From Bacteroides fluxus YIT 12057 (GTDB lineage Bacteria; Bacteroidota; Bacteroidia; Bacteroidales; Bacteroidaceae), in contig NZ_GL882639.1 in the NCBI RefSeq assembly GCF_000195635.1, positions 1 to 51,958 on the forward strand: a stretch of DNA of 51,958 bases, in the 5' to 3' direction. Below, piece by piece: positions 33,415 to 41,892 of this stretch. The notes below the pieces were generated by a model, which searched no databases, was not told the DNA's origin, and saw nothing but the letters and a program-made list of their open reading frames with translations. Numbering within the stretch: position 1 is the first letter of the stretch; every line of letters begins with the position of its first letter. The position numbers and the translations under genes were made by a program.

Positions 33415-34380
33415 TTAGCGTTCGGTTTGGCGGACAGGCTTGTCTGTATTCTGTATCGTGGGGCGGGGACGAAGATTGCCGCGACGATTGACGTCACTGC
33501 CCTGTTTCCGAATCTCTACCGGCTTGACAGCAGTCGGTTTCCGTTCAATTTTCTTGCTTTCCTCCTTACCGGCATTCTCACGGATACTGTCCCTGTCAGC
33601 AGAAGGTATGGAATCCGTAGCATGGTAGCGCATCAATGAGATACGGTCTATCAATAAAGGTTGGGGAACTTTCTGCATCGGATAATAAATGAATCCGCGC
33701 ACTTCCTTGATTTTTCCCAATGTGTCGGCAAACAGGCTGATGGTTTCAATCCCCGCATCCTTCACTTTCAGCATGCCGTTGATGACACTGTCATTCTCAT
33801 ACTTTATCTGCATAGCCATCAAAGGAGCATGCAGGCTGTCCGGTGTCCCGTTGTAGAAGCGGAAACCTACATTCCAACGCAATGTATCCCTGTCATGGAA
33901 ATTAGTGTCGGCAGGAAGGGTGAATGTAAGCTTGTTGTCCAAAGGCATGCCGGTCAGTTGACAGATATGCTGTCCTATCCAGACATCGATACTGTCACCG
34001 GGAAGGGATTCTTTCGGCTTATGGTCACGCAGGGCAATCAAGTGGTTGATTCCATCTCGCTCGGCTTTCAACCGCAGGTTGACTTTTTCATAAATCTTCG
34101 TGAGTATCTGGGGATTGCGGGCAAACCAAACCATAGAAGAGTCGAAGTCGGCTTTGGTAATGCCATGTTTTTTAAAAACCGATTCAATGTACAACAACCG
34201 CTTATAACTTTCGTTATAGGGTGTCTCCTCACCCATAGCTTTCGCTATGTGGTAGTCATAAAGCACGTTTTCCATCTTGGCATCCGGCAAAACGTCCTTA
34301 GGTCTTTTCACCTGACAGGCCGTTAGGCAGAATGCCAAAAGGATTACGCTATACCATTGAATTCGATTTCTTCCTTTCAT
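33415..34380 (-). CDS. DUF4296 lipoprotein
   Basis: From 34380 the product has 321 residues and a lipoprotein signal ending FCLTAC (Cys22), with an N-terminal DUF4296 region (about 25-115: VLPDAKMENVLYDYHIAKAM) that is mostly helical. A beta-rich middle and a basic, Arg- and Pro-rich tail follow. The open frame extends to 34455, but that would overlap lspA by 79 nt; the ATG at 34378-34380 overlaps the lspA stop as ATGA and exposes the lipobox. Function unknown. Location after the lipoprotein signal peptidase is suggestive but not proof of a link. Confidence 0.85.
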   Translation of the reverse strand: MKGRNRIQWYSVILLAFCLTACQVKRPKDVLPDAKMENVLYDYHIAKAMGEETPYNESYKRLLYIESVFKKHGITKADFDSSMVWFARNPQILTKIYEKVNLRLKAERDGINHLIALRDHKPKESLPGDSIDVWIGQHICQLTGMPLDNKLTFTLPADTNFHDRDTLRWNVGFRFYNGTPDSLHAPLMAMQIKYENDSVINGMLKVKDAGIETISLFADTLGKIKEVRGFIYYPMQKVPQPLLIDRISLMRYHATDSIPSADRDSIRENAGKEESKKIERKPTAVKPVEIRKQGSDVNRRGNLRPRPTIQNTDKPVRQTER

Positions 34381-35009
34381 GATTTCTTCGTGACAGCATG
34401 ATAGGCATCGTTCAAATATTTGCTGTAGAACAGCAGCATCGCAATTATGCCGCAACTGATTGCCGCATCGGCAAAGTTGAATATCGGACTAAAAAAGATA
34501 AAATGATCTCCTCCGATAAGCGGCATCCATTCCGGCCAGTTGGTGTCAATGATAGGGAAATAGAACATATCCACGACCTTGCCATAGAAGAGCGGAGCGT
34601 ATCCGCCTCCTTCGGGCATGAAAGAGGCTATTTGAGAATGGGTGCTTTCATTGAACAGTACACCATAAAGCACACTGTCAATGATATTGCCCAACGCCCC
34701 GGTCAGAATCAAGGCGACACAGACTATAAATCCGGTCTTCATGCCCTGCTTCACGAACTTGTATAGAAACCAGCCGATTACTGCAACAGCAATGATGCGG
34801 AATGAAGTGAGGAACAATTTCCCGAATATTTCCATACCGAACGCCATACCGTTATTTTCCGTAAAGTAAATGTAGAACCAGTCTGTCATACGTATGCTTT
34901 CGTGCCAATACATGTGCGTCTTGATCCATACCTTTATTACTTGGTCGATAATCAGTACCGAAAAAATAATAAGCAAGGCAATACGGCCTTTCGTGAAAAG
35001 TTTACTCAT
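34377..35009 (-). CDS. lspA: lipoprotein signal peptidase (signal peptidase II)
   Basis: This 210-residue inner-membrane aspartic protease removes signal peptides from prolipoproteins. Four hydrophobic segments are seen. The catalytic Asp111 is in GALGNIIDSVLYG and Asp181 in IFNFADAAIS; NNGMAFG is the conserved loop after the first helix. The stretch between the catalytic residues is longer than in E. coli (164 residues total), as expected for Bacteroidota forms. It starts 2 nt after the DksA/TraR-like gene and its stop overlaps the DUF4296 start. Confidence 0.94.
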   Translation of the reverse strand: MSKLFTKGRIALLIIFSVLIIDQVIKVWIKTHMYWHESIRMTDWFYIYFTENNGMAFGMEIFGKLFLTSFRIIAVAVIGWFLYKFVKQGMKTGFIVCVALILTGALGNIIDSVLYGVLFNESTHSQIASFMPEGGGYAPLFYGKVVDMFYFPIIDTNWPEWMPLIGGDHFIFFSPIFNFADAAISCGIIAMLLFYSKYLNDAYHAVTKKS

Positions 35010-35011
35010 TC

Positions 35012-35392
35012 TTATTTCTTGCCGTTGTTTTTAGCTTCGATACTCAATGTCGCATGAGGTACGGCACGCAAACGTTCTGCCGGAATCAACTTACCGGTTT
35101 CACGGCAAATGCCATACGTTTTATTCTCGATACGTACCAAAGCAGCCTGCAAGCCTTGAATAAACTTCAACTGGCGCTGTGCCAGACGTGTGGTTTCTTC
35201 CTTGGACAAGGTATTGGCACCTTCTTCCAAGACCTTATATGTAGGAGACGTGTCATCGGTATCGTTACCGTCTGCACCCGTAAGGCTGGATTTCAGCAAC
35301 TCATAGTCACGTTGTGCCAACTCTAACTTCTCATTTATAATGGCGCGGAATTCTTCCAATTCAGCATCCGAGTATCTTGTTTTTTCTGCCAT
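35012..35392 (-). CDS. DksA/TraR-family protein with a degenerate zinc finger
   Basis: The 126-residue protein has a coiled-coil N-terminal part (about 8-90) and the C-terminal YGICRETGKLIPAERLRAVPHA of the DksA/TraR family, which bind RNA polymerase in the secondary channel and alter transcription. Of the four zinc-binding cysteines, only Cys96 remains; the others are Thr99, Ser117 and Ala120. Cytoplasmic action and polymerase binding are inferred from the family. It lies between ileS (29 nt gap) and lspA (2 nt gap), so it is expressed with translation genes. Confidence 0.9.
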   Translation of the reverse strand: MAEKTRYSDAELEEFRAIINEKLELAQRDYELLKSSLTGADGNDTDDTSPTYKVLEEGANTLSKEETTRLAQRQLKFIQGLQAALVRIENKTYGICRETGKLIPAERLRAVPHATLSIEAKNNGKK

Positions 35393-35421
35393 AACTTTAA
35401 GATGTTAATCGGTTAGTATTA

Positions 35422-38400
35422 TTATTCTTTTACTACGCTTGCATACAATGAGAAATCGTCGAAGTTCAATTCAGCACCGTTTTCCACACCGTCTGCCAAC
35501 GTTAGCGAGGTTCCTAAAACTTGGTTGCAAATATAGTCTTTATATTCTGTTACCGCATCATCCGTTTGCGGATTTTTTGAGATTGTAATCTTTATTTTAT
35601 CCGTTATCTCGAACCCGCTTGATTTACGGATATTCTGGATACGGTTCACCAGTTCGCGTGCGATACCTTCCCGACGAAGCTCCTCGGTAACGGTAACTTC
35701 CAAGGCCACGGTCAGCTTGCCTTCATTGGCAACCAGCCACCCCGGAATGTCCTCACTGATAATCTCCACATCTGATGTCTCAATCACAGCTTCCGCACCG
35801 TCCAGGTTCAGCATGTATGAACCGTTCTTTTCCAATTCGGCAATAGCCTCCTGCGACATGCCTGCAACAGCGGCAGCTACGGCCTTCATCTGCTTTCCAA
35901 ACTTGGGGCCCAATTTCTTGAAGTCGCACTTCACTTTCTTCACCAATACGCCTGCGGCGCCGTCCACGAACTTGATTTCCTTTACGTTCACCTCGTTCAT
36001 GACAAGCGCTTTCACAGCCTCGATATGTGCACGCTGCTCTTCGTCCACTACCGGTATCATGATGCACTGCAACGGTTGGCGCACTTTGATGTTCACCTTG
36101 CGGCGCAATGCCAGCACCATGGAGGTAACATCCTGGGCCATTTGCATGCGTGCTTCCAGTTCCTTGTCTATCATTTCCTCTCTGCATTCGGGGAACTTGG
36201 CAAGGTGTACGGAAACTACGTTGTCCCGTCCGGTTGCTGCGATTAGATCGGAATACAACATGTCCGCATAGAATGGAGCGATAGGAGCCATCAACTTGGC
36301 CACGGTTTCCAAACAGGTATAGAGAGTCTGGAAGGCGGACAGCTTGTCCTGCGTCATTCCCCCACCCCAGAAACGCTTACGGTTCAAGCGAACGTACCAG
36401 TTGGAAAGGTTGTCGTTCACAAAGTCAGAGATGAGACGTCCGGCTTTAGTCGGTTCATATTCGTTATAACAAGCATCTACATTCTTCACCAAGGTATTTA
36501 GTACGGACAGAATCCAACGGTCGATTTCCGGGCGTTCCGCCATCGGCACATCAGCCTCTTTGTATTCAAACCCATCTACATTGGCATAAAGGGCGAAGAA
36601 TGAATAAGTATTATATAAAGTTCCGAAAAACTTACGACGTACTTCTTCCACTCCATCCACGTCGAATTTCAAGTTGTCCCACGGTGAAGAGTTGGTAATC
36701 ATGTACCAGCGCAACGGGTCGGAACCATACTTTTCTATTGTAGAGAACGGATCGACGGCATTGCCAAGGCGTTTGGACATCTTGTTGCCGTTCTTGTCGA
36801 GTACCAGACCGTTGGAGATGACAGCCTTGTAGGCTGTGCTGTCAAATATCATTGTGGCGATAGCGTGCAGCGTGAAGAACCAACCGCGTGTCTGATCCAC
36901 CCCTTCGGCGATGAAATCGGCAGGATATACCTGATGGCTATCCAGTAGTTCCTTATTCTCGAACGGATAGTGTATCTGTGCATACGGCATGGCGCCGGAG
37001 TCAAACCACACATCGATCAAGTCCGTTTCGCGCTTCATCGGCTTGCCGTCTTTGGAAACGAGAATGATATCATCCACATACGGACGGTGAAGGTCTATCT
37101 TATCGTAGTTTTCCTGTGTATATACTCCCGGCTGGAAACCTTTTTCTTTATAAGGATTCGATTCCATCAGCCCGGCAGCCACGGCTTTCTCTATTTCATC
37201 ATAGAGTTCTTCTACGGATTCAATGCACTTTTCGTCGCTGCCATCCTCCGTACGCCAGATGGGCAGCGGAGTACCCCAGTAGCGTGAACGGCTCAGATTC
37301 CAGTCATTCAGGTTCTCCAACCACTTGCCGAAACGCCCCGTACCCGTGCTTTCCGGTTTCCAGTTGATGGTCTTGTTCAGCTCCATCATGCGTTCCTTAC
37401 AAGCTGTACTACGGATAAACCAGCTGTCCAGCGGGTAGTACAATACCGGCTTGTCCGTACGCCAGCAGTGGGGATAGTTGTGCACATGTTTCTCTATCTT
37501 GAATGCCAGGTTACCGATCTTCATCATCATGCAGATTTCAATGTCGAGCGTTTCGGCAGCCTGTGCGGCTTTTTCGTCATATTTGCCGTCAACGGTGAAT
37601 TGCGGGTCGTAGGCATTTTTCACCCACTTGCCCTGATATTCCTTGTAGAGTTCCACATCCACACATTCGTTCACGAATCTTTCATCCAGTTCATCCAACA
37701 GATAGAACTTTCCGGCAAGATCCACCATCGGGCGGGTTTCACCTCTTTTGTTTATCATGAACAAGGAAGGGATACCTGCCGCACGGGCTACAAAGGCGTC
37801 ATCCGCACCGAATGTAGGAGCGATGTGCACAATACCCGTACCGTCCTCGGTCGTTACATAATCACCGAGGATTACACGGAACCCCTTGGTGCTGACACTC
37901 CAGTTACCATCGTTATCAACATCAACCGGCTTTACCCACGGGATGAGCTGCTCGTACTCCATACCTGCCAAGTCCGGACCTTTATATTCACCCACTACCT
38001 TGAACGGGATTAGTTTATCTCCCGGCTTATAATCCTCTAATGCAGCGTCTTCCGCCTTTTTATTGAAGTGAGTATACAGCAAAGCTTTGGCCAATACCAC
38101 AGTCATCTTTTCACCGGTATATCCATTGTAAGTCTGCACGGCAACGTAGTCTATCTTAGGCCCTACGCAGAGTGCGGTGTTACTGGGCAATGTCCACGGA
38201 GTGGTAGTCCATGCCAAGAAGTAAGGAGTCCCCCACTCTGCCATTTCCGGCTTCGGGTTCTTTATCTTGAATTGTCCCACTACGGTCGTATCTTTTACGT
38301 CACGGTAGCATCCGGGCTGGTTCAACTCGTGCGAACTGAGTCCCGTACCGGCAGCGGGAGAATACGGCTGTATGGTATATCCTTTATAAAGGAGTCCTTT

Positions 38401-38910
38401 CTTATAGAGTTGTTTCAACAGCCACCACAAGGTTTCAATGTAACGGTTGTCGTAAGTGATGTACGGGTTCTTCATGTCCACCCAATAGCCCATCTTGTGC
38501 GTCAGGTCTTCCCACTCTTTCGTGAATTTCATGACGTCCTTACGGCAGGCAGCGTTGTATTCCGCCACGGAAATAGTCTTGCCAATATCCTCTTTGGTGA
38601 TACCGAGTGCCTTTTCCACACCCAGTTCCACAGGAAGCCCGTGGGTATCCCATCCTGCCTTACGCTTTACCTGGAATCCCTTCATCGTTTTGTAACGGCA
38701 GAAAATGTCCTTGATGGAGCGAGCCATTACGTGGTGAATGCCCGGCATACCATTGGCCGAGGGAGGCCCTTCGAAAAACACGAAAGAAGGACAACCTTCA
38801 CGTTCTGTCATACTCTTGGCGAAAACCTGGTTTTCGTCCCATTTCTCCAACACTTTCCCGTTCACTTCGGAAAGGTCAAGTTTCGAATATTCGGCAAACT
38901 TCTTACCCAT
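35422..38910 (-). CDS. ileS: isoleucyl-tRNA synthetase, type 2 (eukaryote-like)
   Basis: This 1162-residue class I synthetase charges tRNA-Ile. PPSANGMPGIHHVMAR places GIHH (residues 57-60) where the HIGH signature normally sits; KMSKR is at 710-714. The editing domain lies between about 200 and 420 with the TEDGTGIVHIAPTFG motif. WGTPLPIWR and DSWFIRST are typical. A long C-terminal region without zinc-finger cysteines and the overall length favour the type 2 group. First gene of an operon with the DksA-like gene, lspA, DUF4296 and the small hypothetical gene. Confidence 0.96.
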   Translation of the reverse strand: MGKKFAEYSKLDLSEVNGKVLEKWDENQVFAKSMTEREGCPSFVFFEGPPSANGMPGIHHVMARSIKDIFCRYKTMKGFQVKRKAGWDTHGLPVELGVEKALGITKEDIGKTISVAEYNAACRKDVMKFTKEWEDLTHKMGYWVDMKNPYITYDNRYIETLWWLLKQLYKKGLLYKGYTIQPYSPAAGTGLSSHELNQPGCYRDVKDTTVVGQFKIKNPKPEMAEWGTPYFLAWTTTPWTLPSNTALCVGPKIDYVAVQTYNGYTGEKMTVVLAKALLYTHFNKKAEDAALEDYKPGDKLIPFKVVGEYKGPDLAGMEYEQLIPWVKPVDVDNDGNWSVSTKGFRVILGDYVTTEDGTGIVHIAPTFGADDAFVARAAGIPSLFMINKRGETRPMVDLAGKFYLLDELDERFVNECVDVELYKEYQGKWVKNAYDPQFTVDGKYDEKAAQAAETLDIEICMMMKIGNLAFKIEKHVHNYPHCWRTDKPVLYYPLDSWFIRSTACKERMMELNKTINWKPESTGTGRFGKWLENLNDWNLSRSRYWGTPLPIWRTEDGSDEKCIESVEELYDEIEKAVAAGLMESNPYKEKGFQPGVYTQENYDKIDLHRPYVDDIILVSKDGKPMKRETDLIDVWFDSGAMPYAQIHYPFENKELLDSHQVYPADFIAEGVDQTRGWFFTLHAIATMIFDSTAYKAVISNGLVLDKNGNKMSKRLGNAVDPFSTIEKYGSDPLRWYMITNSSPWDNLKFDVDGVEEVRRKFFGTLYNTYSFFALYANVDGFEYKEADVPMAERPEIDRWILSVLNTLVKNVDACYNEYEPTKAGRLISDFVNDNLSNWYVRLNRKRFWGGGMTQDKLSAFQTLYTCLETVAKLMAPIAPFYADMLYSDLIAATGRDNVVSVHLAKFPECREEMIDKELEARMQMAQDVTSMVLALRRKVNIKVRQPLQCIMIPVVDEEQRAHIEAVKALVMNEVNVKEIKFVDGAAGVLVKKVKCDFKKLGPKFGKQMKAVAAAVAGMSQEAIAELEKNGSYMLNLDGAEAVIETSDVEIISEDIPGWLVANEGKLTVALEVTVTEELRREGIARELVNRIQNIRKSSGFEITDKIKITISKNPQTDDAVTEYKDYICNQVLGTSLTLADGVENGAELNFDDFSLYASVVKE

Positions 38911-39010
38911 CTTGATATTTACTATTTGACAATTTACGATTTACGATTGAAGGAACTCTTGACAGGCACTTCTCAGCATACCCGGAGCCACCCTTCTGTT
39001 TTTAAGGGTG

Positions 39011-39018
39011 CAAATTTA
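39011..39018 (-). promoter_or_regulatory. -7 box of the ileS operon
   Basis: Minus-strand TAAATTTG. The transcript would begin with a small perfect hairpin, caccctt/aagggtg (38989-39010), and have a leader near 95 nt. Confidence 0.45.
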
Positions 39019-39052
39019 CAAAAAAGTTAGATATAAGAGTTGTTTGGACGGA

Positions 39053-39098
39053 AAAAATAAAAAGAGCCGCCTTCCTTATACATCAGAAAGGCGGCTCT
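39053..39098 (-). terminator. rho-independent terminator of the BACON/M64 operon
   Basis: On the minus strand agagccgcctt (39088-39098) pairs with 39063-39073, followed by a T-rich tract (39053-39062). It lies 38 nt past the stop of the M64 gene. Confidence 0.85.
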
Positions 39099-39135
39099 GT
39101 CTAAGAAACTGTCTCGATTTTCACCAAACTATTGT

Positions 39136-41871
39136 CTAACGAAGGGGAACAAGAGTGTTTTTCACTTTTGCATCACGCCAGCTTCCGGGGATAATGGTTG
39201 GAGGCAATTGCTTACCAACCTGCCTTTGCGTACTGTAATCGCGCAAAACGCTGCGGTTTTTCACACGGTTTATGCCGTCGTAAGTTGCAAATTCCTCGAA
39301 GCTGTATTTCCACTCTGCACCTTCGGACAGGGTCATGATGGCTTTGTAGATTGCTTCACGGCTTGGAGCATTGAACCACGGGATATTATAGCGCATCATA
39401 CTGTTGTCAGTGGGGCGATAGGCACCGAATCCATAAAGGTAAGAACCTTCATAAATCCCCGTTTCATCCTTATAACGCTCATCAGCCAGCAGATGTGCCC
39501 ACTTGACGGTAGAGGTTGTGCCATGATAATCCACATTGGCTCCCCACCCCCAATCAAGGTTCCACACTTCATCCAAGTATGTTTTTTTCTCTTTGGGAAG
39601 GGTCAGAGCCTCATTGCCTTGTTCTATATATTCATCCAGCAGCTTGGCAAATCCATGGCCGCCAACCTCATGAACCAACACCTCATTCACTCCTTCCAAC
39701 ATATAGCCTACAAAAGAACCGTCTTCATACATATTGGTATAGCTTCTGCCTGTTGAACCGATAGTATTGTATACGACAGAAACCATAAGCCTATCTTCTG
39801 TAACCGGTGCTTTCAAAGCTAAATCGAAGCATATCCTGTCATCCCCATTGAGGCGGCGCCTGGCATCCGGCGCAAATTCTGCGTTTGGCGAAATCACCTT
39901 TACGGCATATGCGTTGAAGCGATTTCTGAATGATTTATAAGGCTCAATGGAGAAGAGCTCTTCCATAGCTTCGTTCATCCGTTGCTCATAAAGTCCTCCG
40001 TCGCCCATGTCTTTATCCACGAAAGCTTCGCCCATAAATACAAGATTGATTCCCTTACCCTTAGAGGCTTTCTGCAGGGTGACGACCTCACCGTCGCGAG
40101 AATAGTCGGTAGAAGTATAATAACCCGCAGGCTCTATCTCTCCAAGCTGTCCGGCGAGGAAGTCAGAAAATTTTGCATAATGTTCCGTAAGAGACTGGAA
40201 TACAATGTTTTTATTCTGGTCTACAACATATACACAAGGAGTACCTCCATAACTCCAGAATGCCGGAATCATGTTGGGGCTTTCGGCAAAACTACCACCG
40301 ATGAATTGTTCAGCAAAGTTCCTCCAAGGTATGTTGTTGTCAGCGATATACTGCTTCATCTCTTCCAGCTTGTCACAAGGTTCTGAGTAAGGGCATATCG
40401 TGTTGAAGCCAATTATGTCCAGTCCTTTGGAGTGGTATCCCTTGTACATATTCAGAAGTTTCCCCATGAAAGCCTGAGAGTATGGACACCAAGCCGCCCA
40501 ATGACATAAGATTGTGAACTTGCTCTTCACGTATTCCGCTTCGGAGTCAATCAGATTGCCCGACAAATCGGTTGCCGTAAAGCTGGGGGCAGGTATGACT
40601 ACATCTTTAAAGTCTATTCCACCACCTTTGTCCGGATTCTGGCACACAAAGCTGGGCCAGTAGTCTTTCCAACGGGCATGTTCCACAATAGCCTTTGGCA
40701 ACTTGCCCGAAAATCCGTTAGTCTGTACGTGGAAGTTTCCAACTGTAATTTGTCCCATCAGTACGGACAATGTCTCTGGAAATTCCCCTTGTAAGTTATT
40801 CCATGATATGTCAAAGTATTCAAGCGCAGTAAGATTGCCGATAGAGGCAGGTAGATGCCCTTTCAAGTTGTTATGGTCTAACCTCAGCATTAAGACTCTT
40901 CCACTTTCCATCGTAGATACCCCATGCCACTCGTCCAGCGGCTTGTCGCTACACCAATTTGTATTTTTGGTCCAATTGTCTCCATCGGTGGCATTGTACA
41001 AGTCAATCAGCGCTTGCCGGTCTTGCTTTCTTTGAATATCCACCTCATTCTCATTGATACTGAGTGTATAGACGTTTCCGGCTTTGAGTCCCTCGGCAGG
41101 GGCTTTCTTGACCAGCAGGCAGTCTCCTCTTCCATCTTTCCTTTGATGATGAAATTTGAGAACCGCCTCCTTGCTTTGGGGTAATATGGCTATATAGCAG
41201 GTCACTTCTCCCGCACTTCCCGGTGTAATATCTTCAGGAATGAGATAGTTGATATAGTTATATAGCTCATTGGTAATCTCTTCCTTTTCCAGATTGAAGC
41301 AGGAGTTGGAGGCATAGCTGATGTTCTCGGATGATTGAACGAGAAGCCCGCCATTGTCCCCCCTATCCGGTATTAAATCCAACGGGATGGTGAGCTTGAT
41401 AAAGGCAAGCAGATGCTTGAACTGCAATGCCAGTTTGTTGTCTGCCACTTTGCCGGTGGTGTAGACAAAATCCAGTTTGGTCACGTCATTGGTATAGTTT
41501 TGCCAAACCATGACGGGTAGTGCTATATGATCCTTGCTTTCAGAAGATTCGCTGTACGGATAGTAAGCATACACGGTTTCTCCGTCGGCGGCATTCAGCT
41601 TGCTGCTTGCCGCCTTGAAAGAAGTCTCCTTACCCGCACTTTGTGCCATGTACTTCAGATTAGCCTGTTCCTTGCTTATCAAGCCGATTCCATCTCCCGT
41701 ATTCCAACTGACATGGGTAACTCCATTGGCTTCTGTAAAGGAAGTGCGGGTATTTGTAAAGCCTGCCGTAACCGAGATGTCTCCATTGCTTCTGAACGGG
41801 TCTTCATCGCTGCAACCGAAAAGAATGATTACTGCCAGAACTTGAATTATATATTTCATTTTACAGTTCAT
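39136..41871 (-). CDS. fimbrillin-like/LRR/thioredoxin-like/M64 peptidase fusion lipoprotein
   Basis: This 911-residue surface lipoprotein has a signal ending ILFGC. A Mfa-like fimbrillin region (about 28-275) is followed by plant-type leucine-rich repeats (about 282-400; LEYFDISWNNLQGEFP). A TlpA/thioredoxin-like domain (about 430-590) has HWAAWCPYS, with Cys462 but Ser465 in place of the second Cys. The C-terminal M64 (IgA-peptidase-like) domain (about 600-885) has VLVHEVGGHGFAKLLDEY with His734, Glu735 and His739. It should bind a ligand through the repeats and hydrolyse protein in a zinc-dependent way. Start may be ATG 41871 or 41859. It follows the BACON gene by 21 nt. Confidence 0.85.
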   Translation of the reverse strand: MNCKMKYIIQVLAVIILFGCSDEDPFRSNGDISVTAGFTNTRTSFTEANGVTHVSWNTGDGIGLISKEQANLKYMAQSAGKETSFKAASSKLNAADGETVYAYYPYSESSESKDHIALPVMVWQNYTNDVTKLDFVYTTGKVADNKLALQFKHLLAFIKLTIPLDLIPDRGDNGGLLVQSSENISYASNSCFNLEKEEITNELYNYINYLIPEDITPGSAGEVTCYIAILPQSKEAVLKFHHQRKDGRGDCLLVKKAPAEGLKAGNVYTLSINENEVDIQRKQDRQALIDLYNATDGDNWTKNTNWCSDKPLDEWHGVSTMESGRVLMLRLDHNNLKGHLPASIGNLTALEYFDISWNNLQGEFPETLSVLMGQITVGNFHVQTNGFSGKLPKAIVEHARWKDYWPSFVCQNPDKGGGIDFKDVVIPAPSFTATDLSGNLIDSEAEYVKSKFTILCHWAAWCPYSQAFMGKLLNMYKGYHSKGLDIIGFNTICPYSEPCDKLEEMKQYIADNNIPWRNFAEQFIGGSFAESPNMIPAFWSYGGTPCVYVVDQNKNIVFQSLTEHYAKFSDFLAGQLGEIEPAGYYTSTDYSRDGEVVTLQKASKGKGINLVFMGEAFVDKDMGDGGLYEQRMNEAMEELFSIEPYKSFRNRFNAYAVKVISPNAEFAPDARRRLNGDDRICFDLALKAPVTEDRLMVSVVYNTIGSTGRSYTNMYEDGSFVGYMLEGVNEVLVHEVGGHGFAKLLDEYIEQGNEALTLPKEKKTYLDEVWNLDWGWGANVDYHGTTSTVKWAHLLADERYKDETGIYEGSYLYGFGAYRPTDNSMMRYNIPWFNAPSREAIYKAIMTLSEGAEWKYSFEEFATYDGINRVKNRSVLRDYSTQRQVGKQLPPTIIPGSWRDAKVKNTLVPLR

Positions 41872-41892
41872 ATTTTTTACATTTAAAGATTC

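Noticed and set aside
38980..39010. Sequence GGGTGGCTCCGGG in the ileS leader resembling a T-box motif
   Set aside because: The leader is under 100 nt, the motif is at its 5' end with no space for a specifier stem, and T-boxes are not expected in Bacteroidota.
38068..39030. 320-codon open frame on the plus strand opposite ileS
   Set aside because: It lies antisense to clearly conserved IleRS sequence, runs past its start into the leader, and shows no family-like motif; it is a shadow frame.
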